From: Physcousia sp015060555
GTDB taxonomy: Bacteria; Bacteroidota; Bacteroidia; Bacteroidales; Bacteroidaceae
NCBI GenBank assembly: GCA_015060555.1
Contig: SUYG01000049.1
Location: forward strand, 62,001-126,000
Length of the DNA: 64,000 bases
Reading direction: 5' to 3'
This document shows positions 22,940 through 32,200 of this stretch, piece by piece. A program made the translations under genes and the position numbers. The notes under the pieces were generated by a model that saw only the letters and a list, made by a program, of their open reading frames with translations, was not told the DNA's origin and did no database searches. Positions within the stretch are counted from its first letter, which is position 1. Each line of letters begins with the position of its first letter.

Positions 22940-23420
22940 CCATGCCAGGGGCATTCGTCACTCGTCACTCGTCATTTGTCATTAGAAACTTTCAATTCTT
23001 CATTCTTCATTTTCCTTGTCCTCGAGTCTTTTAACCACAGAGGCGCTGAGGAACAAAGGCCTTTCCTCTTGCATTCTTTTGTACGGAGAGCCAGCCAAAA
23101 CGCTACGCAGGTTTTGGCTTAGGCAAAGGTCACAGAGAAAGATACTATTGCAGATGTATTCAATGTTTCAAGTTTCACTTCTTATTTATCTCTTCTTATT
23201 TATCATTTCTCACTAGTAACTCTTATTCTTCATTCTTCATTGACCTTCGGTCGAGCCTGCTCACGCTCGGGATAGTTCAAGCGAGCTTGACTCTCCTCTC
23301 GCTTAATCGCAGCCTTCTTCATTCTTCATTTCTAATGTTCCTTTAAAGTCCAATTTCCCTTCCCTCCCATTGATTTAGGTCTGAATTTTCGGTAAAAACC
23401 CTCAAATTTACCGTTTTTCT
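22940..23420. other. Repeat-filled non-coding stretch
   Basis: No supportable gene. A second half copy of the CCACAGAGGCG element lies at 23030-23077 (about 47 of 48 bases as copy 1, without its right arm). TTCATTCTTCATT runs lie at 22991-23013, 23221-23241 and 23314-23330. CACTCGTCACTCGTCATTTG lies near 22960. GC-rich short inverted words lie around 23245-23310 (GACCTTCGGTC, CAAGCGAGCTTG). Confidence 0.6.
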
Positions 23421-23451
23421 TTTGTCAGAACCTAAAATCTCCCTACTTTTG
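23421..23451 (+). promoter_or_regulatory. Promoter of giant T9SS protein 1
   Basis: TTTG (23421-23424), 19 bp, TACTTTTG (23444-23451). The ATG is at 23491; the leader ends in ACAATAATTAATTAAC, shared with the promoter region of giant protein 2. Confidence 0.85.
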
Positions 23452-23490
23452 CACGTTATTTAGATAACTAACAATAATTAATTAACATAA

Positions 23491-26400
23491 ATGAAACTAA
23501 AAACTTTATTGGTTTCAGCCGTAGCACTATTGTGCTCGGCTGCGTCGTGGGCTTATGGATGGACGGCAGGCTCGACCGTTGCATCAGGAGATTATTATTT
23601 GTACAACATCGGTTCTGGCAGATTTATGACTCAAAGCTGTTGGTGGGGTACTCATATGGCCACAGATGGTGCAGGTAAGGTCATTACTATTAGTGGAAGT
23701 GCAGATGCCTATAATTTGCATATGGCTGGTGTTAATGCCTCTAAATGGCTCTCAGGTGGAGCATATACAGACACTGACCCTGCAACCAGTCTCACAGTGA
23801 CAACAGATCCTAATCTTAAGTGGACATTTGAGACCGTATCTTTGGATGGATATACAAATGTATACAAAATAAAGAATAACTCTACGCAGTCCTATCTCCG
23901 TTCTTATGCTGCTGACGTTAATACTGGACATAAAGTCGAATTGGAGGCCTTTTCAGATGATAATCAATTCTATTGGCTACTGATTTCCAAAACAACACGA
24001 GAAGAAACCCTTAATACTGCAACAAGTGCTAATCCTGTTGATGCAACATTTAAGGTAACTAATCCTGATGGTGAATGGTATATCAGATACGAGAACGATA
24101 CATGGAAAGAATATAGCCATGGAGGATGGTCTGGAACTTTCTCTCACAATAGTACTGTTCAATCTTATTATGTATCCTCTTTTTACGAGATATGGGCAGG
24201 AAACTCAGCAACGGGAAATGGAACCAAAGTCGGGAATAACTGGCATCTAAATGACTTTGACGAGTATAACAACATCACAAGGCTACCAAATGGAAAGTAT
24301 CGTGTCACAATGGCAGTAGAAGCCACTCAGCAAACAGACCCGGAAGAAATTACGGGCGCATATCTCTATGCCGCAGCTACTCAAAACGGGCAGACTGCTG
24401 TAAGTACACGTGGCAACTACAGTGTGGATTGTGTTGTAACAGGTGGAACGCTCCGAACTGGTGTTAAAACCGTCAGCACCACAGCCAATTGGGTCTCGTT
24501 CGATAATCTTCGTCTGACTTATTATGGTAATGCAGTAGAAGTTTATAATCCTGATGCGTCTGTTTCTTTCTCCAGTGGTGGTAGCGCCTCTGAAAATACA
24601 TGGTATGAGGTCACTATTGAGAATGCTGGCATTTATAAGGTGGCTTCCACTGCAGCGATAACTTTTTGTTACACACAGGATAAAAGTGATGATGCAGATG
24701 AAACTGCGAATGTGGGAATAGCAGCATCAGGATCCTCAACGATAGTACTTGAGGCCGGAAAAATATACTTCAAGTGTAGTTCAACAAGTACCATTACTAT
24801 TTCTCCATTTGTTCTTGATGGTACCTATTATCTGTATGATGCCACCAATAAACTATTTTTGGGCAAAGGTAAAAATTGGGGAACTCGTGCTGTTGTGGAC
24901 AAATATGGCGTTCCTTTCACCTGGACAGCTGCAACTGGATTGATTTCATTTGTGGATCAGGCTGATACATATTTGTTCTTTGACAAGAGTACCCATTCAG
25001 ATTGTTGGTTATATACTGATGGAGCTGCAGGTAAGGGCGACGACAGACTGATGGCATTCACAGATGCAGGTGACGGCAAGGTGTATCTGCAGGATGCAGC
25101 AAAGGCTGTATGGATAAAGCACGACAACAGCGTGCTGGATGTTCCTGTCACAGCTGCTACAAACGCCACCAAATGGACTATCATGACAAAGGCAGAACAC
25201 GATGCCATCGTTAATGCCTATCCTGCGGACAACAAGACCGCAGTTATTACAGCATCTGGCATTTCCATAACAGCTGGAGATTTCGATACTTATTTAGATG
25301 CTAACTATGCTTCTGTAGATAAGACAGCATTGATTAATGCAGTTTCATCCAACAATTCCAAAGGGGATGGGTGGACATGGACTGGAACACAACGTACGAA
25401 TGCCGGCTATCCTTCTTATGATCCCTCACCTTATGCAAGCCTATGGAAAAATACGGGCTACTATACATATACCGTTTCTAAGTCAAACTTGCCCGCAGGT
25501 ATCTACAAGTTGGAAATGCAGGGCTTTGACCGCAGACAGAACAGGAATTCAGAAGCTACATTATATGAGACTTATGGCAATATCGGATCCAGTTATCTGG
25601 AGGCCAATGGTCAAAAGGTTCGCATTATGAATGCAGAGGAGATGTTTGCTGCGCACAAAACCGCAGATCCGAGTTGGACTATTAATCGCGAATGGGCGGG
25701 ACAACTATCTTCTTTGGATGGTAATTATGCTCCAAATACCGTTTATGTATATCTTGATGGTAACACAGACCTAAACCTTACAATAGAAAAACCCGATTAT
25801 ACGGATGATGCATGTTTGGTTATTGGTCCTATATCAATGACTTATTATAATTTAAATACTAAGACGATTCTCGAGAATAAAGGCGATATCACTTCTCTCA
25901 TTAATGGCGAATTTGAGACCGATCTTGCAGGTTGGACTGGTGGCAAACGAGTTACAGATTTGGCTCGCAGTTGGCGTAGCAGCTCCGTTGTGAATAACTT
26001 CATGGAAAGAACAGAAAGTGGCACCATGACATGCACACTGAGCAATATGCCCGCTGGTACATATAAGGTAGTGGCTGCTGCGCGTGCTGCCGCAGGATGC
26101 AAGATCACACCGCAGATTGCAGGAACCAGTGGTGCTACGCTGACGGGAGTTGGCGACGCACAGAGCGCAGCATCTGAGATAAATATGAATGGCGTGCAGA
26201 TGCCGTATAGTGCTCTTGGAGGTTTTACTACAAATGAACTTGGACACAACTGGCAATGGATAACAGCTACAGGAACTCTCGCAGAAGATGGTGACTTGGT
26301 TATTAACTTCGTAACTGATGCCTCTGGAAAAACAGGAAGTGGTAGTTGGATGCCTATTGACGATGTGCATCTCTATTGCACACATCTGAATGCTCCTTCT

Positions 26401-27231
26401 ACAGATTATACTGAATCTATGAGCATTATCACTGAGAACATTGATGTCAACAATACAGGCAATTCGAGCGTAGTGACAGCCGACATCATCCTCTCTAATC
26501 CCAATGCCGTCATCACCTCTGATGCAGCTATCAATGGTGCAGCGGGTACACAGATTAACAACAACCTCGTCAGTGGAACCATCGCTAACATGGTACTATA
26601 TGATGGTCATGACTTCACGCCCCCCGTTGGGGAGTATGCCGCAACAGCAGCTAAACTCTATCGCACGATTACAGCAGATAAATGGAGTACTCTTATGTTG
26701 CCCTTCGTACCAACGACGACTTTTACTGCAAAGATGTTACCCTCTAAGTTGGATGGCGAAGGAGTTCTGTTCTTTGAAGATGCCACTCCGGCAAATGATA
26801 GTCCAATATTAGTGAAGAACGAGAGCACCCTTACAGAAATTATTGGCGCACGTGAATCTGCCGCTACAGGCAGCAAGACTGCAGGTGCAGATGTTCCCAT
26901 GCAGGGTGTTTATGCCCGTCAAGGGGTACCTGTCTCAACGGGAAGCCACTTCTATTATATTGTAGGTGCTGATGATAATGAACTCCATAAGGTTACAGGT
27001 GATGCAGTGATGATTAGTGCCTTCCGGGCATACTTCGATTTGGACGACGCTTCTTATGTCAAAGGCAATACCATTATAATGAACTTTGGTGATGAGACTT
27101 GTATCAAGTCAATGGACAAAGAGCAATTGACAAATGACAATGCTGCCATTTACAACCTCGCAGGTCAGCGCATAAGCAAACCAACGAAGGGCATCAACAT
27201 TATCAATGGAAAAAAAGTACTTGTTAAGTAA
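23491..27231 (+). CDS. Giant T9SS-exported protein 1 (lectin-like and carbohydrate-binding-like modules)
   Basis: A 1246-residue secreted protein of unknown function. Signal peptide ~1-21 (LLCSAASWA). Residues ~30-175 look like a ricin-type beta-trefoil (GDYYLYNIGSGRFMT, KWTFETV). ~195-350 is a jellyroll-like module (LPNGKYRVTMAVEAT). ~440-580 is a second trefoil-like region (GTYYLYDATNKLFLGKGKNW). ~600-790 and ~805-970 are further binding-type modules (LPAGIYKLEMQGFDRRQN, MPAGTYKVVAAARAA). ~1060-1190 is a beta domain seen in many Prevotella exoproteins (WSTLMLPFVPTTTF). The T9SS type A tail is YNLAGQRISKPTKGINIING. No enzyme motif. More A+T-rich than flanking genes. Paired with a small peptide gene 28 bp downstream; same arrangement at 29283-33561. 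Confidence 0.75.
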   Translation: MKLKTLLVSAVALLCSAASWAYGWTAGSTVASGDYYLYNIGSGRFMTQSCWWGTHMATDGAGKVITISGSADAYNLHMAGVNASKWLSGGAYTDTDPATSLTVTTDPNLKWTFETVSLDGYTNVYKIKNNSTQSYLRSYAADVNTGHKVELEAFSDDNQFYWLLISKTTREETLNTATSANPVDATFKVTNPDGEWYIRYENDTWKEYSHGGWSGTFSHNSTVQSYYVSSFYEIWAGNSATGNGTKVGNNWHLNDFDEYNNITRLPNGKYRVTMAVEATQQTDPEEITGAYLYAAATQNGQTAVSTRGNYSVDCVVTGGTLRTGVKTVSTTANWVSFDNLRLTYYGNAVEVYNPDASVSFSSGGSASENTWYEVTIENAGIYKVASTAAITFCYTQDKSDDADETANVGIAASGSSTIVLEAGKIYFKCSSTSTITISPFVLDGTYYLYDATNKLFLGKGKNWGTRAVVDKYGVPFTWTAATGLISFVDQADTYLFFDKSTHSDCWLYTDGAAGKGDDRLMAFTDAGDGKVYLQDAAKAVWIKHDNSVLDVPVTAATNATKWTIMTKAEHDAIVNAYPADNKTAVITASGISITAGDFDTYLDANYASVDKTALINAVSSNNSKGDGWTWTGTQRTNAGYPSYDPSPYASLWKNTGYYTYTVSKSNLPAGIYKLEMQGFDRRQNRNSEATLYETYGNIGSSYLEANGQKVRIMNAEEMFAAHKTADPSWTINREWAGQLSSLDGNYAPNTVYVYLDGNTDLNLTIEKPDYTDDACLVIGPISMTYYNLNTKTILENKGDITSLINGEFETDLAGWTGGKRVTDLARSWRSSSVVNNFMERTESGTMTCTLSNMPAGTYKVVAAARAAAGCKITPQIAGTSGATLTGVGDAQSAASEINMNGVQMPYSALGGFTTNELGHNWQWITATGTLAEDGDLVINFVTDASGKTGSGSWMPIDDVHLYCTHLNAPSTDYTESMSIITENIDVNNTGNSSVVTADIILSNPNAVITSDAAINGAAGTQINNNLVSGTIANMVLYDGHDFTPPVGEYAATAAKLYRTITADKWSTLMLPFVPTTTFTAKMLPSKLDGEGVLFFEDATPANDSPILVKNESTLTEIIGARESAATGSKTAGADVPMQGVYARQGVPVSTGSHFYYIVGADDNELHKVTGDAVMISAFRAYFDLDDASYVKGNTIIMNFGDETCIKSMDKEQLTNDNAAIYNLAGQRISKPTKGINIINGKKVLVK

Positions 27232-27259
27232 TAATCTCTAAATAACAAATTTTCTGATT

Positions 27260-27448
27260 ATGGAAAAGAAAAAATACATTGCGCCCTCTACTAGTATGGT
27301 TGTAGTAGAAGCAGCTAACATCATCGCAAACAGTGTCAAGAGCACTAGTAATGCTGAAGGCCTTACCAAAGGTGATGACGTTACTTCTGGCGAGGCTGGT
27401 ACCAAGTCCTCCGGTTCCTGGAATGTCTGGAGCAGTGATGACGAATAA
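27260..27448 (+). CDS. Small peptide of the giant-protein cassette, copy 1
   Basis: A 62-residue peptide, MEKKKYIAPSTSMVVVEAAN at the start and SGSWNVWSSDDE at the end. It matches the 66-residue peptide at 33361: shared K-x-Y-I-x-P-x-T-S near the N-terminus, an I-A-N/S segment at ~25, a variable Gly/Ser/Asp/Thr-rich middle, and a C-terminal SG-x-W-x-x-W-x-x-x-DDE. No signal peptide, cysteine or membrane segment. Function unknown. Similar short MKK-Y-x-x-P peptides are familiar from Bacteroidales, but I recall no assigned role. A ribosomal-peptide precursor is possible, though no modifying enzyme lies nearby. Confidence 0.7.
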   Translation: MEKKKYIAPSTSMVVVEAANIIANSVKSTSNAEGLTKGDDVTSGEAGTKSSGSWNVWSSDDE

Positions 27449-27526
27449 TTGTTGAGCGGTTAAGAACCGTTCAACAATTGCAACCCTAACAGCTGCAGTT
27501 CAACGTCATGTTGAGCTGTGGCTGTT
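27448..27526 (+). terminator. Two hairpins after the small peptide gene
   Basis: ATTGTTGAGCGGTT / AACCGTTCAACAAT (27448-27478), then AACAGCTGCAGTTCAAC / GTTGAGCTGTGGCTGTT (27488-27526). Neither has a T-run, so termination is less certain than structure; both carry a GTTGAGC/GTTCAAC word. Confidence 0.5.
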
Positions 27527-27684
27527 GTGGTTCAGAGGGTGATAATGTGCTACGACAATCTAATAAACCGCGAAAAATTTGGCTGAATCAGAATAAGTTT
27601 GTTATTTTGCAGACGAAAACAAAGAATAAATGATCAGCGATATCAAATCACTAAGTATTAACAATAGCAAGAACCACAACTGTT

Positions 27685-27933
27685 ATGAACGCGTTATCTC
27701 TTAATAGCCTTTGGTCTTATATCCAGAGCCTTTCGCTAACAGCAAGCAACAAGAAGTGGCTCGCCGACCATCTGTATGAGGCTGTAAAAGAGGAGGCTAA
27801 GGCGGACAAGAAGGGCAAAAGGCTTCAGATAACCCAAGACGACCTCATCCTCTCTGCCGACATGCTTGAGCCGGTGAAGGACATTACCCCCCTACCTGCT
27901 GATTTCGACTTTGACAAGGCTCGACAGAAATAA
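27685..27933 (+). CDS. Small antitoxin-like protein
   Basis: An 82-residue cytoplasmic protein: NSLWSYIQSLSLTASNKKWL near the start, a Lys-rich middle, and PLPADFDFDKARQK at the end. Short proteins with this LWSY...LTASN(K/R)KWLADHL pattern occur in Bacteroidales beside PIN-domain genes, so it looks like the antitoxin half of a type II pair; this assignment is from memory and not certain. Immediately after, in another frame, is what reads as the last 27 codons of a PIN toxin (27923-28006). A near-consensus TATTTTG box at 27603 with TTTG at 27578 may be its promoter. Confidence 0.5.
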   Translation: MNALSLNSLWSYIQSLSLTASNKKWLADHLYEAVKEEAKADKKGKRLQITQDDLILSADMLEPVKDITPLPADFDFDKARQK

Positions 27934-28006
27934 GAAGGACTTCTCTCATTCCAATATAGAAGTTCTAACGCCGGATGAGTTGCTAAGAGTAAACAACATA
28001 TTGTAA
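27923..28006 (+). pseudogene. PIN-domain toxin remnant (C-terminal end only)
   Basis: Reading from 27923 gives DRNKKDFSHSNIEVLTPDEL then LRVNNIL and stop at 28006. RN-x-KDF followed by I-x-VLTP-x-EL is the usual C-terminal end of PIN ribonucleases. No start codon or upstream PIN residues remain, and the frame overlaps the end of the antitoxin-like gene. A deletion that removed the toxin body and joined the two genes explains this. Confidence 0.5.
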
Positions 28007-28012
28007 CCCGTT

Positions 28013-28166
28013 TCATAAGGACTAGACCTTCAGCGCATAAGGACTGGTCCTTCATGGCATAAGGACAAGACCTTCATGCGTGAAGAGCAAGGTCTTCACG
28101 CCGAAAGAGCATGGTCTTATTGGAAGAAGACCTTGGTCTTCCGGGCGAAGGAGCAAGGTGCGTTGG
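28013..28166 (+). repeat. 22-bp tandem palindromic repeat, locus 1 (seven units)
   Basis: Seven consecutive 22-bp units, each with a dyad core such as AAGGACTGGTCCTT, AAGACCTTGGTCTT or AGAGCAAGGTCTT. Units are imperfect (roughly 60-90% alike). There are no spacers, so it is not a CRISPR. A closely similar array is at 57976. Confidence 0.75.
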
Positions 28167-28540
28167 GTGGATCACCAAGGTGAACCACTCAACACCCCTA
28201 GGGTGTCGCCCAGAACCCTATACCCTTTTGCCCGAAAGCCTATAGGCTTCTCGAGTTTCGTCCACAGGCTGCCCAATGCCCTTCCTTCTCCTCACAAAAA
28301 AGTTTCGTGAAAAACCCTACGAACCCTACGCACAAATCTCCACCCTCTCTCCTCCTCAAAAAATTATTTTTGCGAAAAACCCTACGAACCCTACGAAATG
28401 TGCGTAGGGTTCGTAGGGTTTCCCGCAAAACTTTTTTTGATTATATTATGCCGCATGATGCAAAAAAAGAGATTTTCTTTGGAGGTATCGGAAATAATTC
28501 CCATCTTTGCAGCGAAAGATGAACCTAAAAGCAGTAAACG
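28167..28540. repeat. Non-coding stretch with CCCTACGAACCCTACG repeats
   Basis: AAAAACCCTACGAACCCTACG occurs at about 28310 and again at 28375, and the second copy is followed by its inverted form CGTAGGGTTCGTAGGGT (28403-28419), giving a long hairpin (28372-28425) ending in ACTTTTTTTG that could terminate transcription. Around 28190-28245, ACCCCTAGGGTGTCG and CCTATAGGC are small palindromes. No gene supported. Confidence 0.65.
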
Positions 28541-28630
28541 ATGCCAGAAGTATTCAGATTCTTTGGATTCTCGTTCTTCTTCTACAGCAGAGAACATGAG
28601 CCCCTGCACATACATGTTTTTAATAAATAA
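28541..28630 (+). pseudogene. DUF4160 remnant (N-terminal 29 codons)
   Basis: The ATG at 28541 gives MPEVFRFFGFSFFFYSREHE then PLHIHVFNK and a stop. MP-E-x-x-RFFG-x-x-F-x-FYS-x-EHEP-x-H-x-HV is the start of DUF4160, a protein normally ~75-85 residues. The rest of the domain is missing. The stop is 13 bp before the DUF2442 gene, with which DUF4160 is usually paired. The deletion kept the AAGGAGG ribosome-binding site of the next gene. Confidence 0.7.
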
Positions 28631-28643
28631 AAGGAGGTAGGTT

Positions 28644-29045
28644 ATGAAGATCAAAAAGATTTGGTTTGACGCAGAGTATATCTATGGTTTGGATGAGGAC
28701 GGGCGAGAGTACCGTCAGTCATTGCTATGGTACCCCAAACTCAGGGAGGCCGGCGAGCAGGAGCGCAACAGCTATAGCTTCGGTTATAGTGGCATCCATT
28801 GGCGCAACCTCGATGAGGACATCAGTTTCGAGAGTTTTGCATACGACGATGCTGAGCCGAGCGCAATGCAGCGCTTCTTTCTGACGCATAAAGAAATCAA
28901 TGTTGCGGAGTTCGCTCGTTCTCTGGGCATTAATCCTACGCTTTTGCGCAATTACATCAATGGTTTCAAGAAGCCATCCAAGGAGCGTGAGAAGGAGATT
29001 ATGGCTCACATCCACAAACTGGGCCGCGAGATGGTTGCGGCATAG
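28644..29045 (+). CDS. DUF2442 protein with C-terminal helix-turn-helix
   Basis: A 133-residue cytoplasmic protein. Residues ~1-75 are DUF2442: IWFDAEYIYGLDEDGREYRQ, SLLWYPKLREAGEQER, GIHWRNLDEDISFESF. Residues ~85-130 read as an HTH of Xre type (INVAEFARSLGINPTLLRNY). A strong Shine-Dalgarno, AAGGAGG at 28631-28637, is unusual for this genome and fixes the start. Family members sit beside DUF4160 as a predicted toxin-antitoxin or regulatory pair; here DUF4160 is truncated, leaving an orphan. Confidence 0.8.
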   Translation: MKIKKIWFDAEYIYGLDEDGREYRQSLLWYPKLREAGEQERNSYSFGYSGIHWRNLDEDISFESFAYDDAEPSAMQRFFLTHKEINVAEFARSLGINPTLLRNYINGFKKPSKEREKEIMAHIHKLGREMVAA

Positions 29046-29070
29046 ATTCTTGTGCCTATTCCAGGCCAAT

Positions 29071-29149
29071 AGGAGGGCTCCATTAGTGGGCCTTGACAAC
29101 AAATTCGCTGCTTTAACCTTCTTTAACCATCCGGAGCGCCCTCCTTTTT
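29071..29149 (+). terminator. Possible terminator with long loop after DUF2442 gene
   Basis: AGGAGGGCTCC at 29071 pairs with GGAGCGCCCTCCT at 29132-29144, followed by TTTTG. The loop is ~50 bases. Confidence 0.4.
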
Positions 29150-29159
29150 GATTTTTTAG

Positions 29160-29167
29160 TACCTTTG
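29160..29167 (+). promoter_or_regulatory. Promoter -7 box of giant T9SS protein 2
   Basis: TACCTTTG with a ~110-base leader to the ATG at 29283. The leader contains a small hairpin AGCGTC-TCT-GACGCT (29221-29235) and ends ACAATAATTAATTAAC like that of giant protein 1. Confidence 0.6.
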
Positions 29168-29282
29168 TAGCGTTTTTGTATGATTTGTGCCCTCTCGCGC
29201 GCGTACATTAACTATATATGAGCGTCTCTGACGCTACGCTGACTAACAACTTTTAAACAATAATTAATTAACTATCAATCAA

Positions 29283-32200
29283 ATGAAACGAAAGACTTTA
29301 TTGGCTATGGCCGTAGCACTATTGTGCTCGGTCGGGTCGTGGGCGCAAACAGCCCAAACAATTGCTCATGGCAACATGGACGAGCAATGGACGACTCACA
29401 CACGTACAGGTGCCTCGGATAATAACTGGGGAAAGGCTACCCATAGTGGCGTGAGTTGCTATGAGACTTGGCGTGGACATGGAACGACAGCTTATGAGAT
29501 GTCTCAGGAAGTTACTCTTCCCGCAGGTAACTATGTATTCCAATGCTACGCCTTCTATCGAAAAGGTGCTGCTTGGAATACGAATCCATCGGTTTCAGAT
29601 GCCGTTATCTTTGCCGGCACAACAGAGAAGAAAGTCTGGTCATTAGGTGGTATTCCATTAGGCAGCTATCCTGGAAACCAAAATGGTGCAGCAGACCAGT
29701 TTGCTAATGGTTATTACATGAACACGGTTGAGTTCACATTGGCAAGTGAGCAAACGATCTCAATTGGTTGTAAGGGCGTACACAGTGCAAACGACAATTC
29801 CTGGTTTGTTATGGGCCCAGCAGCTCTTTACAAGGTTGATAATGCAGGTATTACTGGATCATATTACCTCAAGAACACTGGAAATGGTGAGTATTTCTGC
29901 TCTGGAAATGATTGGGGAACTCGTGCCGTTACAAGTAGTTTGGGTTATGCAGTGAAGATTGCAGCTGCAGATGGCGGTTATTCCATTGATACGCATGTAA
30001 CAAATGGTGGCGCAAGTCACTTCTTAGGAGGTGAATATACCGATGGCGGCAGAACTGCATTTGTCTTTGAACCCACAGGAACAGCAGGTGAGTACTACAT
30101 TAAGACTTCTGCAAATAAATATCTTACCGCAGGCGCTTCAGGTGCTGATATTACTTTGGAAAATGCTACTTCCAACAATGCTAAATGGCAGTTAGAAAGC
30201 CTTTCAGATCATGAGACAGCAGCAGCTACCGCTCTTGAAACAAAGGTGAGTACGTTGGATGCCGCAACAAATGCATCCCCTGTTGATGCAACCTTCTATA
30301 TTCCTTATGCAACACTGATGCGTAACAACCAACATATGTATAACTACTGGAATACAGTGCCTAGTGTTGTAGGTAATAATCCTCACTTCGCCTACGAATA
30401 CTTCAATACGAACTTTGATATCCATCAAACCGTTACAGGATTAAAGCCTGGTAAATATGCATTAACTGTAAACGCGTATTATCGAGCTGGTGGAAATGAA
30501 ACCACCGATGGTGACACAAAGAATGCTATCTTATACGCAAACGGCATTGAAGTTCCTGTGCCTAACGCCCTGCCAGCAGTTCATGGTAATAATGCAGGTA
30601 CAGGTTCAGACCTTCTCTACAATGGGGCGATTGTTTCTGACCCACTCTATGTCTATGTTGATAACGGGACTCTCACTTTGGGCCTGAAGAAGACAACAAA
30701 GATTGACAATGACTGGACTCTTTTCAACTACTTCAAATTGAAATATCATGGCAATGATGTCGTTACCACAGAGTATGCAAATGAACTGATTGGTACAATT
30801 CCCGCTGAGGAAACAGTTCCAACCGCTGTTTATTCTAATTTGACATCATTGAAGAATACTTTGCAGTCAACTCTAGCAAAGAGCGATTATGATGCACTTG
30901 CTGCAGCTGTTACTGAAGCAAAAGAGCAAATTGCCCCTGCATATTCTCGTTTCCTCACAGCAAAAACGAATGTCTTGGCACTGAAAGATCAGACAACGAA
31001 GTTTACTGATGAAGGCGGTACTGCAACTTCAACTTTGGTCTCGGCTTGCAGCACGCAGCAGACGGCGGCAGATGCAGCTACTACAGCCTCTGCGATTGAA
31101 ACAGCCATTACAAACGTTCGCAAGGCTGGTAGCGCTTTTGCAGGTTCTGTTAGCATTGTTAAAGGTGAATATCTTGACATGACCGATGCCATGCTCTTTA
31201 ATGCTGCAATGCGTGAGACTGGTGGTCTTAGCTTGTGGACTATTGCAAGTAATACAAACCCTGCATATCCAAAGTACAATGGACGTTGCTCAGAATTCTG
31301 GGGTGCGAATTTTGATTTCTACCAGATTGCTCCTGAATTGCCTGCAGGTAATTATAATATTGAGGTAAGTGCATTCCATCGTGCTGGAACTTATCATACT
31401 TATCTTTATGCTAATAGCAACCAGGTACTTGTTCTTCCTATCACGAATGGAGAGAATTCTATGACTGACGCCGCAAATTCGTTTGATGCAGGTCTGTATC
31501 TGAATTCGTTGAAGATTACTCTTGACGCTGCAACCGATGTTAGGATTGGTTTCAAGAATGAAGATACTGCTGAGGATACTCGATCAGACACCGGTGGTGC
31601 AACCGATAAATGGACTATCTTCCGTGACTTCAAGATTAAGTATTTTGGTGAGGATGCCTTGGCAGTCTATCGTGATGAGTACGAGCAGGCTTTAGCCGCT
31701 GCAGAAGATGCACTTGACAATGCAACCTATACCAATGTCGGAGGTACAGACCGCAGCAACCTTTCTACGGCTGTAACAACGACTTATCCAAAGAGCGTTG
31801 TGGAAGATGACGAGACTCAGGAAAAATTTGAGACAGCAACAGAAGACTTGACAGCTCTGACGACGACCTTTAAGAACGGCGTTGCCCGTTGGAATACATA
31901 TGTAGCAGGAATGGCTACCGTAAAGAACGAGGCAGATGTGATTAATACATCCATCTATACTGGTTTGTCCTTAACTGTTCCCACCACTGCGGCTTCTACG
32001 TCAGCAACGTTGACATCAAATTCAAATCTTGTGCGTGTAGCTATCGCAGACTATGTATCCGCAAATTATACATATTCCCTGACAGGTAAGATTGGCGACT
32101 TCTCCACATGGACAGGAACTGCTACATCTGGCGGTGCTGCTGATACGCCTCAAACAAAGAATAACGAACACTGGAGCGCAACGACGCGTGATTACTACGA

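Noticed and set aside
27260..27448. RiPP precursor assignment for the small cassette peptides
   Set aside because: No radical SAM, ATP-grasp, lanthipeptide synthetase or dedicated exporter within the window; left as unknown function.
27630..27704. 24-codon frame overlapping the start of the antitoxin-like gene
   Set aside because: Too short, no ribosome-binding site; could be a leader peptide but nothing supports it.
28013..28166. CRISPR array
   Set aside because: Units are contiguous 22-bp repeats without unique spacers and there are no cas genes.
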